From the NCBI GenBank assembly GCA_035650355.1, contig DASRHT010000052.1:1-64000 (forward strand): 64,000 nucleotides of DNA, written 5' to 3'. Under the pieces are notes generated by a model. The model was given only the letters and a program-made list of their open reading frames with translations. It was not told the origin of the DNA and made no database searches. The DNA is from DASRHT01 sp035650355 (GTDB lineage Bacteria > Chloroflexota > Ktedonobacteria > Ktedonobacterales > Ktedonobacteraceae). Below are positions 16,697 through 24,340 of this stretch, piece by piece (position 1 is the first letter of the stretch; every line of letters begins with the position of its first letter). Made by a program: the position numbers and the translations under genes.

Positions 16697-16824
16697 GACG
16701 TTTCTCCTTGCGTGGCGCTTGCTCCCAAAGCGCAATAGCAGGTGGGAGCGCCGCAGCAAACGCCGTTTTCCTCTGTGTGGGCGTCGTCATCCTGGTCATG
16801 GGGATACCAATGGTCCTGTGCCAT
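16690..16824 (-). CDS. Short cysteine-rich protein, first gene of the accessory operon
   Basis: A 44-codon frame starting MAQDHWYPHDQDDDAHTEEN and continuing with five cysteines (VCCGAPTCYCALG and a final Cys). AAGGAGG lies 11 bases upstream. Its stop overlaps the start of the next gene (ATGCTAG), a coupled arrangement. The cysteine and histidine content would allow metal binding. It is short and unsupported by any family I know. Confidence 0.45.
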   Translation of the reverse strand: MAQDHWYPHDQDDDAHTEENGVCCGAPTCYCALGASATQGETSC

Positions 16825-16896
16825 CTTGCTTCAAGCCTCCTTGTGCTTGACGCATAGACGCCTCTCCCCGCTATAATAGGGCAGGGAGAGCGTCTA

Positions 16897-17109
16897 ATGC
16901 CTACGGTTACAATGGTCATTAGACATTTCCTCGCGAGGCCAGTGTTACCAGCACTGGCCTCAATCGCACTTACCAGTCCAGGAGCTTTGAACTTCCTACC
17001 GGGCTGGCTCGTGGTTCCCATTGGGACAGTTAAAGCTTACACAGGTGTCTGGGGAAGTAACAGACCACCCGTCCGCCAAAAATACCCCATAAAAACATCA
17101 CCTGTTTGA
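16897..17109 (+). CDS. Possible small hydrophobic protein
   Basis: A 70-residue frame on the plus strand. It has a GGGAG site 7 bases upstream and a possible promoter before it (TTGACG at 16847, TATAAT at 16872, spacing 19, so suboptimal). The middle (ALASIALTSPGALNFLPGWL) is hydrophobic enough for one membrane segment. It is alone on this strand inside the island. It could equally be chance. No family recognised. Confidence 0.25.
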   Translation: MPTVTMVIRHFLARPVLPALASIALTSPGALNFLPGWLVVPIGTVKAYTGVWGSNRPPVRQKYPIKTSPV

Positions 17110-17112
17110 TGG

Positions 17113-17151
17113 CACAAAAAAATCCTCCATCTGTTAGCCAGATAGAGGGTT
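17113..17151 (-). terminator. Rho-independent terminator of the NACHT-HD operon
   Basis: On the minus strand a stem CCTCTATCT / AGATGGAGG with a 7-base loop is followed by a run of seven T. It lies 39 bases beyond the stop of the HD gene. The plus-strand reading also ends in GTTTT, so it may serve both directions. Confidence 0.75.
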
Positions 17152-17189
17152 TTATACATTCCGTATTCATTTTTGCTTTTAAGATACAA

Positions 17190-17759
17190 TCAGGTGATTT
17201 TTAATCCCTTCCACCACTCACGGGGCTCAACCTGTAAACAAGTATCTGCTAGATCTTTCGCGGCTTTGGTTTTCAGACCGGCATAGCAGCCGGTAATCCA
17301 GTCGTCAGCATCCGCATAGCCTTGCGCCTGGTACTCCCGCGCCTGGAATATACATTCAAGCAAATCGGCGTCATGCGCGAGCTGCCCTTCGAGCGTTCCC
17401 CGCTCTTCATAGTCATGGACAAGCGATATCACCTGTTCCGCCATGTCCTGCGGAAGCCTTTGTACCTGCTCGGAGAGGGCTCTTGGCTCCGCCTCCTGCA
17501 CATCAACGTACCGCTTCGCCACGCGATGAAAGTCGCTGATCCTTGCCTCAGCCGTATCGTGAAAAAGACACATGGTCGCCGTCTTCATGGGATCAGCACC
17601 TTCCAGTGATGCTAGGATATAGCCGAGAATAGCGGCGCGAAACGAATGTTCGGCAACGCTTTCCGGGTGAGGGATGCCCAACATTCCCCACCCCGCCCGC
17701 TTGAGATGCTTCAGATATCCCATCTCATAGACATATTTTGCAATATCATTTAGTTCCAA
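17190..17759 (-). CDS. HD-domain phosphohydrolase, YfbR/HDDC2-like 5'-deoxynucleotidase
   Basis: A 189-residue HD-superfamily protein. The metal ligands fit the family: His38 in ESVAEHSF, His67-Asp68 in CLFHDTAEARISD and Asp131 in AHDADLLE. Length and motif spacing match YfbR/HDDC2 enzymes, which dephosphorylate deoxynucleoside monophosphates. The start overlaps the NACHT gene's stop by 10 bases, so the two are translated together, and a terminator follows. Activity is inferred from the family. In this setting it may act as a nucleotide-depleting partner of the NACHT protein, which is a hypothesis. Confidence 0.8.
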   Translation of the reverse strand: MELNDIAKYVYEMGYLKHLKRAGWGMLGIPHPESVAEHSFRAAILGYILASLEGADPMKTATMCLFHDTAEARISDFHRVAKRYVDVQEAEPRALSEQVQRLPQDMAEQVISLVHDYEERGTLEGQLAHDADLLECIFQAREYQAQGYADADDWITGCYAGLKTKAAKDLADTCLQVEPREWWKGLKIT

Positions 17760-20023
17760 GATTGTGCTCCTTCTATAAGCTTTTTCAACCGGTTTTTTTC
17801 TTGCCGGAATATGTCGCTCTGGTTCGGATGCTCCTGGTTTAAGAACATGTTCAGAAACGATAACTGCCAGGCATACTCATGAATAATAGATGTTCCTTGC
17901 ATTTCAAGGAGTGTAGATAACGTCAGCATGTCGAGCGGCCAGCCATTGCGGTATCGCTCGTCCTGCAAATGGCGAAAAAGGGCTTGTACTGTTTTACCAC
18001 ATGCGTCGATAGATTGCAAAGAAGATACGTCCTTGAAATGCTGCGCGAGATCCCCATAATACACCAGATGGTACTTAATATTAATCATGGCCGCGTCTTC
18101 ATCCTCACGGATCATCTGGAGGTAACGGTCAAGGATCTCGGCTCTTCCGCTATAGAGGCCAAGTCCAACCATGATCCCGCGCTGCACCCATTTGTCGGAC
18201 TCGCTCTCGCATGCCTGTTCCAGAAATTGAATGGCGCGTTCCGTGCCCAGACTTGTCAGGTAATGGCTGGCCTGCTGCCTGATAGTAGTTAATCGCTGAT
18301 CCTCCGATCTGTTACGCTGATAGACATTCATAAGATTGGTTGTAATGCACTCCTTTTCATAGAAAGTGCTGTCCTTGAGCATTTCTTTCAGAAATGTTGC
18401 TATATCAAACGGCAGGCTCACCTGGAAGATATGCTCTATGGCGGCTAAGGTATCGTGATCCTGCTCTGCGCGTCTCATACAATCAAGTATATGCCTTGCA
18501 ATATAATATTCCTGAAACGACTTATGGAGAAACATATAATTTTCTCCCTCGGACACCGTAAGGAGTGTGCGAAAGCAAAGATCATCAAGAAGCTGTAGCT
18601 CTGTCACTCCAGGATGGCGGGAAGCTATGGTTTTCACGAAAACCGAAAGTTCTTCATGCGAAAACACGGCCTGCTCGTTAAACTGCTCCTGGTGGGCAAA
18701 AGACGTTCGGTAGGTAAACCAGGCTACCTCCTGCAACACGAGGGCTTTCTCATTCCATCGCAATACTGAATCCGGTTTGGAAGCTTCGTTCTTCAGCCAT
18801 TGCTCGGTGTACTTGCGGTACAGCCCGGTCACATTCCATTTTCCTCCGTCCAGCCCTTTGGAGGTTGTAAACACCTCAAGAACCATGAGAAGCAGGAGCG
18901 GACGTTTCACAAGATCCTGCAATTCCCTGCTCGCCTGAATGGCCTCGATAATCTTCTCCGGGGCAAGCGTTTGCTTGCGCTCGCAGAATGCCCGGATATA
19001 GCCAAGCACAGCATCGGTTAAAGCCAATGGTTGCAATTCAACGTGGCGCGGATAGCAATCCTGAAGCGGGGACAGGGAAAGATAGGTATCAAAGAAGCTT
19101 TTACGGCAGGCAAGAATGGACGGAAACGAAAATACCTTGCTCGTGGCTCGCTCGTTAATAAGCCGCTGGGTGATCTCCCCTTTGATTTCGTCGAAGCCAT
19201 CAAAGAAGAAAACCACCTGTCTCTCGCGTACCAGGGCTGCGAACGCCTCATAGGGCAGAGGAAACTCCTCGCCAATATGTGACCATAATACATCAACGGG
19301 ATCTCCGGCAAATGAGTAAAACTCACGCAAGGGGATATAGAACGGCAGCAGGGAAGGATACTCAGGAGAGGCGTTAAGGAAGCAGTCCACCATGCGGCTG
19401 AATACCTGCTTGAGCAGGGTTGTTTTCCCCTGCCCCGCATCGCCAAGCAAAAGGATATGCTCGCGATACAAAAGCGTGCTGATCAGATAATCGGTGAGGT
19501 TTTGCGAGGAAACATCGCCCTGTTCGTTTTGCCAGAGGGGAGCAATAAAAAGGCCCTGCTCGCTGATAATATCCCCTACGCGCAAGTAGGTAGACCCGGA
19601 AGCCTGTGCATAGGACAGGCGCTGCTGTTGTTGCTTGAGGTAAAGGGCAAGCTCATCAAAAGACGATTCGAGCCATGAGGAAGAGGCCGGTTGCTGCTGC
19701 ATGAGTCTGTACCTGGATCGTCCGCCTTGAGAAACGGGGGATTTTTCCAGGAAACCCAGATTATCCGGGGTGGTGCCGAAGAGCGTGCAGAGTTTCTTTT
19801 GCCAGAAAGGGCTGGGCGTGTGTTCGCCCCGCTCCCATCCGCCCACCATGTTCGCATTAATAATGCCGCGCTCCCGCTCTTCGTATTCCTCCTGTGAACA
19901 TAACTGGTAGAGTTCATCCGCCAGGTTGGCCTGCGTCCAGTGCCGCATCTTCCGATGGTATCTCAGTTGGCTGTTAGGTTTTAAGAGCGTTCCCGGCCTT
20001 CTCCTCTTCGTATGTATCCCCAT
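17750..20023 (-). CDS. HTH-NACHT STAND ATPase
   Basis: A 757-residue protein. An XRE-like helix-turn-helix occupies about residues 20-95. A NACHT-type ATPase follows, with Walker A GDAGQGKTT (194-202) and Walker B VFFFDGFDEI (271-280), then winged-helix and helical segments to about 520. The C-terminal 230 residues are helical and HEAT/ARM-like. STAND proteins switch on when a ligand binds the C-terminal repeats. Bacterial NACHT proteins include anti-phage sensors, but HTH-NACHT proteins may also be transcription regulators. It is preceded by a small HTH gene and coupled to the HD nucleotidase. Base composition is lower in GC than the operon at 11-17 kb. Confidence 0.85.
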   Translation of the reverse strand: MGIHTKRRRPGTLLKPNSQLRYHRKMRHWTQANLADELYQLCSQEEYEERERGIINANMVGGWERGEHTPSPFWQKKLCTLFGTTPDNLGFLEKSPVSQGGRSRYRLMQQQPASSSWLESSFDELALYLKQQQQRLSYAQASGSTYLRVGDIISEQGLFIAPLWQNEQGDVSSQNLTDYLISTLLYREHILLLGDAGQGKTTLLKQVFSRMVDCFLNASPEYPSLLPFYIPLREFYSFAGDPVDVLWSHIGEEFPLPYEAFAALVRERQVVFFFDGFDEIKGEITQRLINERATSKVFSFPSILACRKSFFDTYLSLSPLQDCYPRHVELQPLALTDAVLGYIRAFCERKQTLAPEKIIEAIQASRELQDLVKRPLLLLMVLEVFTTSKGLDGGKWNVTGLYRKYTEQWLKNEASKPDSVLRWNEKALVLQEVAWFTYRTSFAHQEQFNEQAVFSHEELSVFVKTIASRHPGVTELQLLDDLCFRTLLTVSEGENYMFLHKSFQEYYIARHILDCMRRAEQDHDTLAAIEHIFQVSLPFDIATFLKEMLKDSTFYEKECITTNLMNVYQRNRSEDQRLTTIRQQASHYLTSLGTERAIQFLEQACESESDKWVQRGIMVGLGLYSGRAEILDRYLQMIREDEDAAMINIKYHLVYYGDLAQHFKDVSSLQSIDACGKTVQALFRHLQDERYRNGWPLDMLTLSTLLEMQGTSIIHEYAWQLSFLNMFLNQEHPNQSDIFRQEKNRLKKLIEGAQSWN

Positions 20024-20131
20024 ACGTTTCGCCCTGCCCTTTCTGCTGCCTTTCCTTACAAGAGTAGCGCCGCCTTCTATAGTAGCGGCGAAGCGGTGCC
20101 CGTGGCATATGGTTATGGTAAAAGGCTTCCC

Positions 20132-20359
20132 TTATATCGACAGGCAAGGCCGGACATGGTACACTACCGTCAGACTTTTAGCCTGTCCTGGCAGCAAAAA
20201 ACGCCTGTCACAGCGTCTCATGCCGCCACTGTGTTTACAGTACAAGAGATCGGTAATTTCTTTTTTGCGCTGTGGAACTTTGCAAGGGTATGCACAGCAC
20301 AAAGCTGATTGATAAAAGTCTGCGGAAGCGCCTGGGTTTGACCTGGGCGCTACTGGCAT
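20132..20359 (-). CDS. Possible 75-residue cysteine-rich protein
   Basis: A frame between the HTH gene and the NACHT gene, starting MPVAPRSNPGASADFY and containing five cysteines (CCAYPC, YCKH, RRCD) plus one near the end. A perfect AAGGAGG lies upstream but only 2 bases from the ATG (and immediately before a GTG), which is too close for normal initiation. It may be a real small partner of the NACHT gene or an untranslated leader. Confidence 0.3.
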   Translation of the reverse strand: MPVAPRSNPGASADFYQSALCCAYPCKVPQRKKEITDLLYCKHSGGMRRCDRRFLLPGQAKSLTVVYHVRPCLSI

Positions 20360-20385
20360 CACCTCCTTAAATTAGCCTGGATGCG

Positions 20386-20595
20386 TCAGTCTGCAAGGTT
20401 AAGCCCTTCAATATCCTTGTAGGTTATTTCCTGCCCCAATCCTTTCGATATGGCATTCGCGATCCTTCCGGCTGTCGCCTTGTAGATACGCTTCCCTGCT
20501 ATTGCGTCACTCAGCGTGCCCGCATCAACATGCGCTTCGCGGGCAAGCTTCGCTTTTGACCATCCAAGCTTAACCCGATAATCTTCTAATGTCAT
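20386..20595 (-). CDS. Small HTH DNA-binding protein
   Basis: A 69-residue single-domain XRE/Cro-like helix-turn-helix protein (YRVKLGWSKAKLAREAHVDA, then GTLSDAIAGKRIY is the recognition part). It lies directly upstream of the NACHT operon on the same strand and divergently from the recombinase gene. It is well placed to repress both through the shared 260-base intergenic region. This regulatory role is inferred from position. Confidence 0.75.
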   Translation of the reverse strand: MTLEDYRVKLGWSKAKLAREAHVDAGTLSDAIAGKRIYKATAGRIANAISKGLGQEITYKDIEGLNLAD

Positions 20596-20710
20596 AGGTT
20601 AAGCACTCCGGTAAAATAAATTCTTTGCCTCTCAGTATGACATGCGTTTACAGGAATGTCAATGATTGTGCCTGATAGCTGCCAAACATAAAAGACTATC
20701 ATGGATACTA

Positions 20711-20739
20711 TTGGAATGTTGCTGGTAATATAGTATAAT
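20711..20739 (+). promoter_or_regulatory. Promoter of the serine recombinase gene
   Basis: A -35 hexamer TTGGAA at 20711-20716 and a perfect -10 TATAAT at 20734-20739 are separated by 17 bases, pointing toward the recombinase gene. Confidence 0.7.
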
Positions 20740-20854
20740 TAGTGGAAGATCCCTATACATCGAGAGGGGTTGTGAACGATTGGGATGCAGAGGGAACGGC
20801 TGATGCCTAAACGCTCCCTGCGCAAAACAAATTCACTGTCTGGTAACAATTTTA

Positions 20855-22516
20855 TTGAAGGGATGGTACGAAGCGTTGCAAGCGATACGCGTATTCATTT
20901 ACCTCCGTGTTTCCACGGATGATCAGGAAGATAACACCAGTTTAGAGCAGCAAGAGATTGATTGCAGGGAATATTGCGAACATAACGGCTTTATCGTAGC
21001 CGGAGTGTTCAGGGAAGTTTACAGCGCCGCCACATGGCAGGGGCGGCAGGTTTTTATGTCCATGCGCGAGCAGTATCTGCGCGGCGAAGTCCAGGGCGTG
21101 GTGGTGCGTACCTATAGTCGCTTTACCCGTGATATTGCCCATTATTACATCCTGTGCGAGGAAATGAAGCATTACGGCATTAAGCTCTATTGCGTAAAGG
21201 AGCACTACGACGATAGCCCTATGGGGCGCATCATGCAGACATTGCAGATGGGCTTCAATGAGCAGGAGCGGGCGACTACCCGGCAGCGCACCATTGACGG
21301 CAAGACGGCGCGTGTTGTGAACAAGCATCAATACCTTGCAGGCAAGAAGCCGCCCTACGGCTACCGCTTCAACGATGAAAAAACCAAAGACAAGCTGGTT
21401 ATTCATGAAAAGGAAGCGGAAGTGGTGCGCACCATCCTGCGGATGCGCGCGCAGCGGGTCGGTATCCTTTCCATTACACATTACCTGACGGACAATAATA
21501 TCCCCTCGCCGAACGGGGGGAAGTCATGGAATGATCGTACTGTCAGGATTATCATTGATCGCGCTAACGATATGTACCGGGGTATAGGCTATGCCTATAA
21601 GTACGAATTCACCAAAGAATTCCGGCAGGGCAGGGAATTCATCATCAAGCGCGAAAAGCCTATGGAAGAGCGCCTTATGCTGCCGGAAGGAACCGTGCCG
21701 CGCATTATCGACGATGAAACCGCTGCGCTTGCTCTTGCCGCCGCTGCGCTCAATACGCAGGATGCACCGCGCAATAACCCGAATCCGTATGAATTCCTGC
21801 TGCGTGCCGGGTTCATCCGCTGTGGATATTGCGGCGGAACTATGATAAAATTTACGCACGGTAAAAAGCTGGGGAAAACCTATAATAACTACCGATGTTC
21901 CGGTGAACCACGCAGAACCTGTAGCGTGCATATGGAAATATCCGCGCCCAGAATAGACGAGATTGCGTGGGATTACGTCCGCTCGGTGATAAAGGATATG
22001 GAAATTATCGGGGAGGCCGTCAATGCCGTGCTGGAAATGGATGTATTCGCCTCTTCTGAAAAATCGGCGCGGAAAGCCATTGCCGAATGCGAATTAATGG
22101 TGGAGCAATACCGGGAGGATTTGAGAACCCCTAATCTTAGTAAATCCGCCCGCGCAGTAATTCTGGAAGATTTAGGCAAGCAGACGGATTTGATGGAGCG
22201 CCTTGAAAATGAATTGAGGGCGATTCAGAAGGGTGTCATCGATTATAATCAGGTGATGCTTGAATATCGCAACTTTATTGAATGGTGCCAGCAGTTCAAA
22301 GAGCATGGCAGGGACGATGCAACATATCAGAAAAAGCGCGATGCCTTGCGCTTTCTGGGAGTAACAGTTTACATTTACAAACTGGACGATCCGCGTGGAA
22401 GGTACGTCATCAATCTTGCCCCTCAGCAACTCATGGAGGCGTTGCGGATTATGCCGAAAAGCCAGAAGTTGATAGTACCTAACGTGGGTCATACCAGCGG
22501 AGGGAAGCGGCACTGA
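20855..22516 (+). CDS. Large serine recombinase
   Basis: A 553-residue large serine recombinase. The resolvase catalytic domain (about residues 10-155) has the nucleophile in IYLRVSTDDQ (Ser20) and the arginine-rich RTYSRFTRD. A recombinase domain (about 165-290) follows, then a zinc ribbon with RCGYCGG and RCSG..TCSV (about 305-350) and a coiled coil (about 385-470). It integrates or excises mobile DNA. The frame opens only with a TTG at 20855 and no good ribosome binding site. An ATG at 20803 in another frame, with a GAGGG site, suggests that translation may start there and that a frameshift separates the two. Confidence 0.9.
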   Translation: MKGWYEALQAIRVFIYLRVSTDDQEDNTSLEQQEIDCREYCEHNGFIVAGVFREVYSAATWQGRQVFMSMREQYLRGEVQGVVVRTYSRFTRDIAHYYILCEEMKHYGIKLYCVKEHYDDSPMGRIMQTLQMGFNEQERATTRQRTIDGKTARVVNKHQYLAGKKPPYGYRFNDEKTKDKLVIHEKEAEVVRTILRMRAQRVGILSITHYLTDNNIPSPNGGKSWNDRTVRIIIDRANDMYRGIGYAYKYEFTKEFRQGREFIIKREKPMEERLMLPEGTVPRIIDDETAALALAAAALNTQDAPRNNPNPYEFLLRAGFIRCGYCGGTMIKFTHGKKLGKTYNNYRCSGEPRRTCSVHMEISAPRIDEIAWDYVRSVIKDMEIIGEAVNAVLEMDVFASSEKSARKAIAECELMVEQYREDLRTPNLSKSARAVILEDLGKQTDLMERLENELRAIQKGVIDYNQVMLEYRNFIEWCQQFKEHGRDDATYQKKRDALRFLGVTVYIYKLDDPRGRYVINLAPQQLMEALRIMPKSQKLIVPNVGHTSGGKRH

Positions 22517-22531
22517 TTTACCTACTTAGTA

Positions 22532-22566
22532 AGATGATTCAGGCCACGGCCCTCGGGCTGTGGCTT
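22532..22566 (+). terminator. Terminator after the recombinase gene
   Basis: A GCCACGGCCC / GGGCTGTGGC stem with a 3-base loop is followed by TTTTGCTTTT. It closes the recombinase transcript and separates the island from the ABC importer operon. Confidence 0.8.
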
Positions 22567-22614
22567 TTGCTTTTGTATCGATAGAGATCGGGCTATGCTG
22601 ATGAGGTTTATGGA

Positions 22615-23388
22615 ATGCGTGAAGATACACCACGGCTATTAGTACAGGGCGTGACTAAAGCGTATCGCGAGGGAAAGCGCACGCTGGAAGTGCTCGCGCC
22701 CATCGATTTGAGCGTTGCCGACGGCGAGTTTGTGACGATCATCGGTCCGAGCGGCTGCGGCAAGAGTACGCTCTTCAATATCATCGCTGGGATCGAAACG
22801 CCGGATGAAGGCGCGATTACCATCGATGGCGAGACCAACAAGGAGCGCGCGGGCAAATTCGGGTATATGCCGCAGCAGCCGCTCCTACTGCCGTGGCGTA
22901 CCGTGGAAGAGAATGTGCTGCTAGGGCTGGATGTGCGCCACGTTCCGCGGCAGAAGGCACGGCAGGACGCGCGCGAACTGCTCAAAAGCTTTGGCCTGAT
23001 CGAGTTCGCCAGGAACTATCCCGCAACACTCTCCGGCGGCATGCGCCAGCGCGTGGCCCTGCTACGAACGGCCCTGTTCAACCGCTCGTTTCTCCTGCTG
23101 GATGAACCCCTGGGCGCGCTCGATGCTCTGACGCGGCTCTCGCTGCAAATGTGGCTGCTCGGCCTCTGGCAGACCTTTCGCTCAAGCGTCCTCTTTATCA
23201 CCCATGATGTGCGCGAGGCGATCTTGCTCTCAGATTGCATTTACGTGCTCAGTTCGCGACCGGCGCGCGTCTTGCGCGTCGTCGAAATCGATCTGCCCCG
23301 ACCGCGACGGCAGGAACATCTGGCGCTGGAGCGGGCCGTGCAACTGGAGCAGGAACTGGTGGCGTTGTTGATGAAGGAGTCCTTATAA
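22615..23388 (+). CDS. ABC importer ATP-binding subunit (thiamine-precursor/nitrate-sulfonate type)
   Basis: A 257-residue ATPase of the NitT/TauT group: Walker A GPSGCGKST (about 43-51), signature LSGGMRQR (about 139), Walker B LLLDEPLGALDALT and the switch histidine in FITHDVREA. It powers uptake together with the permease and binding protein downstream. The binding protein is of the THI5/NMT1 type and thiamine pyrophosphokinase is encoded 4 kb away, so a thiamine precursor (hydroxymethylpyrimidine-like) is the likely substrate. A riboflavin importer of the RibXY kind is an alternative. Confidence 0.85.
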   Translation: MREDTPRLLVQGVTKAYREGKRTLEVLAPIDLSVADGEFVTIIGPSGCGKSTLFNIIAGIETPDEGAITIDGETNKERAGKFGYMPQQPLLLPWRTVEENVLLGLDVRHVPRQKARQDARELLKSFGLIEFARNYPATLSGGMRQRVALLRTALFNRSFLLLDEPLGALDALTRLSLQMWLLGLWQTFRSSVLFITHDVREAILLSDCIYVLSSRPARVLRVVEIDLPRPRRQEHLALERAVQLEQELVALLMKESL

Positions 23389-23453
23389 TTCCGCCCGCCA
23401 ACGCCGCTACCGCGTCTAGCTATCGCTCAGGCTGGCGGCAAGGAGGATTTTGC

Positions 23454-24224
23454 ATGAGTTTACGTAAATTGGCGAACTATGGTCCCGCGTTCATGCTCAC
23501 GGCGGTCCTACTGCTCTTGTGGGAACTTTACGTGCGCTCCGGCCAAATCAGCCAGAACGTCTTACCTCCGCCGACAGCAATCGTGCAGGCTTTAATCGAT
23601 AACTGGGATGTCATCTATGGACATACCGTGCAGACGTTGCTGGAGACCGTCATTGGCCTGGCGGTTGCTATTGCGCTGGGTTTACTGATGGCGGCGCTGC
23701 TGGATGTCTCGTCGTGGATGCGGCGCGCCATCTACCCGTTGCTAGTGACATCGCAGACCATCCCGATTATCGCCCTGGCACCGCTGCTGATCCTCTGGTT
23801 TGGCATTGACCTGACCCCAAAAGTCATCGTTATCACCCTCTATTGCTTTTTTCCGATAGCCGTAGCTGGCGCCGATGGCCTGCTGGGGAGCGATCCAGAG
23901 CTTTTAAAGTTGATGCGCAGTATGGGGGCATCGCGCTGGCAGATTTTCTGGCTGGTGCGCTTGCCGGGCGCCATGCCGTCGTTTTTTTCAGGGCTGCGTA
24001 TCGCCGTGACCTATAGCGTGACCGGAGCAATCTTCGGTGAATATGTCGCGGCGTACCAGGGGCTGGGCGTCTATATGCAGACCTCGTTCCACTCGTTTGC
24101 AATCATCCTGGTATTCGCCGCCATTGTGGTGACGGCGGTGCTCAGTCTGGCGCTTTTTGGCCTGGTATCTATCGTCGAACGTATTATGCTGCCCTGGTAT
24201 CAGGGGGCAAGGATGCGTATTTGA
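23454..24224 (+). CDS. ABC importer permease subunit
   Basis: A 256-residue inner-membrane permease of the BPD_transp_1 (NitT/TauT) family with about six membrane helices. The coupling segment (about 160-200, DPELLKLMRSMGASRWQIFW) contacts the ATPase. I take the ATG at 23454, which has AAGGAGG 8 bases upstream; the frame is open to 23235 but that part overlaps the ATPase gene and is not membrane-like. It belongs with the ATPase before and the binding protein after. Confidence 0.9.
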   Translation: MSLRKLANYGPAFMLTAVLLLLWELYVRSGQISQNVLPPPTAIVQALIDNWDVIYGHTVQTLLETVIGLAVAIALGLLMAALLDVSSWMRRAIYPLLVTSQTIPIIALAPLLILWFGIDLTPKVIVITLYCFFPIAVAGADGLLGSDPELLKLMRSMGASRWQIFWLVRLPGAMPSFFSGLRIAVTYSVTGAIFGEYVAAYQGLGVYMQTSFHSFAIILVFAAIVVTAVLSLALFGLVSIVERIMLPWYQGARMRI

Positions 24225-24340
24225 TTTCAATCCCTCAAGCGGGCGAGGTAGCCCCAACTCCTACGCCTCCTTTGAGGGGAAGTGTAACATCAAACCCGAA
24301 GATGTCAAGGAGAAATGCATTATTCACGAAGGAGGAGTTT

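Noticed and set aside
20354..20368. Sequence resembling the 3' end of 16S rRNA (CATCACCTCCTTA)
   Set aside because: It is the complement of a perfect ribosome binding site on the minus strand; the surrounding bases do not match 16S rRNA.
22517..22614. Search for a TPP or FMN riboswitch before the THI5-type importer
   Set aside because: The gap is under 100 bases, is mostly the recombinase terminator, and has none of the conserved riboswitch motifs.
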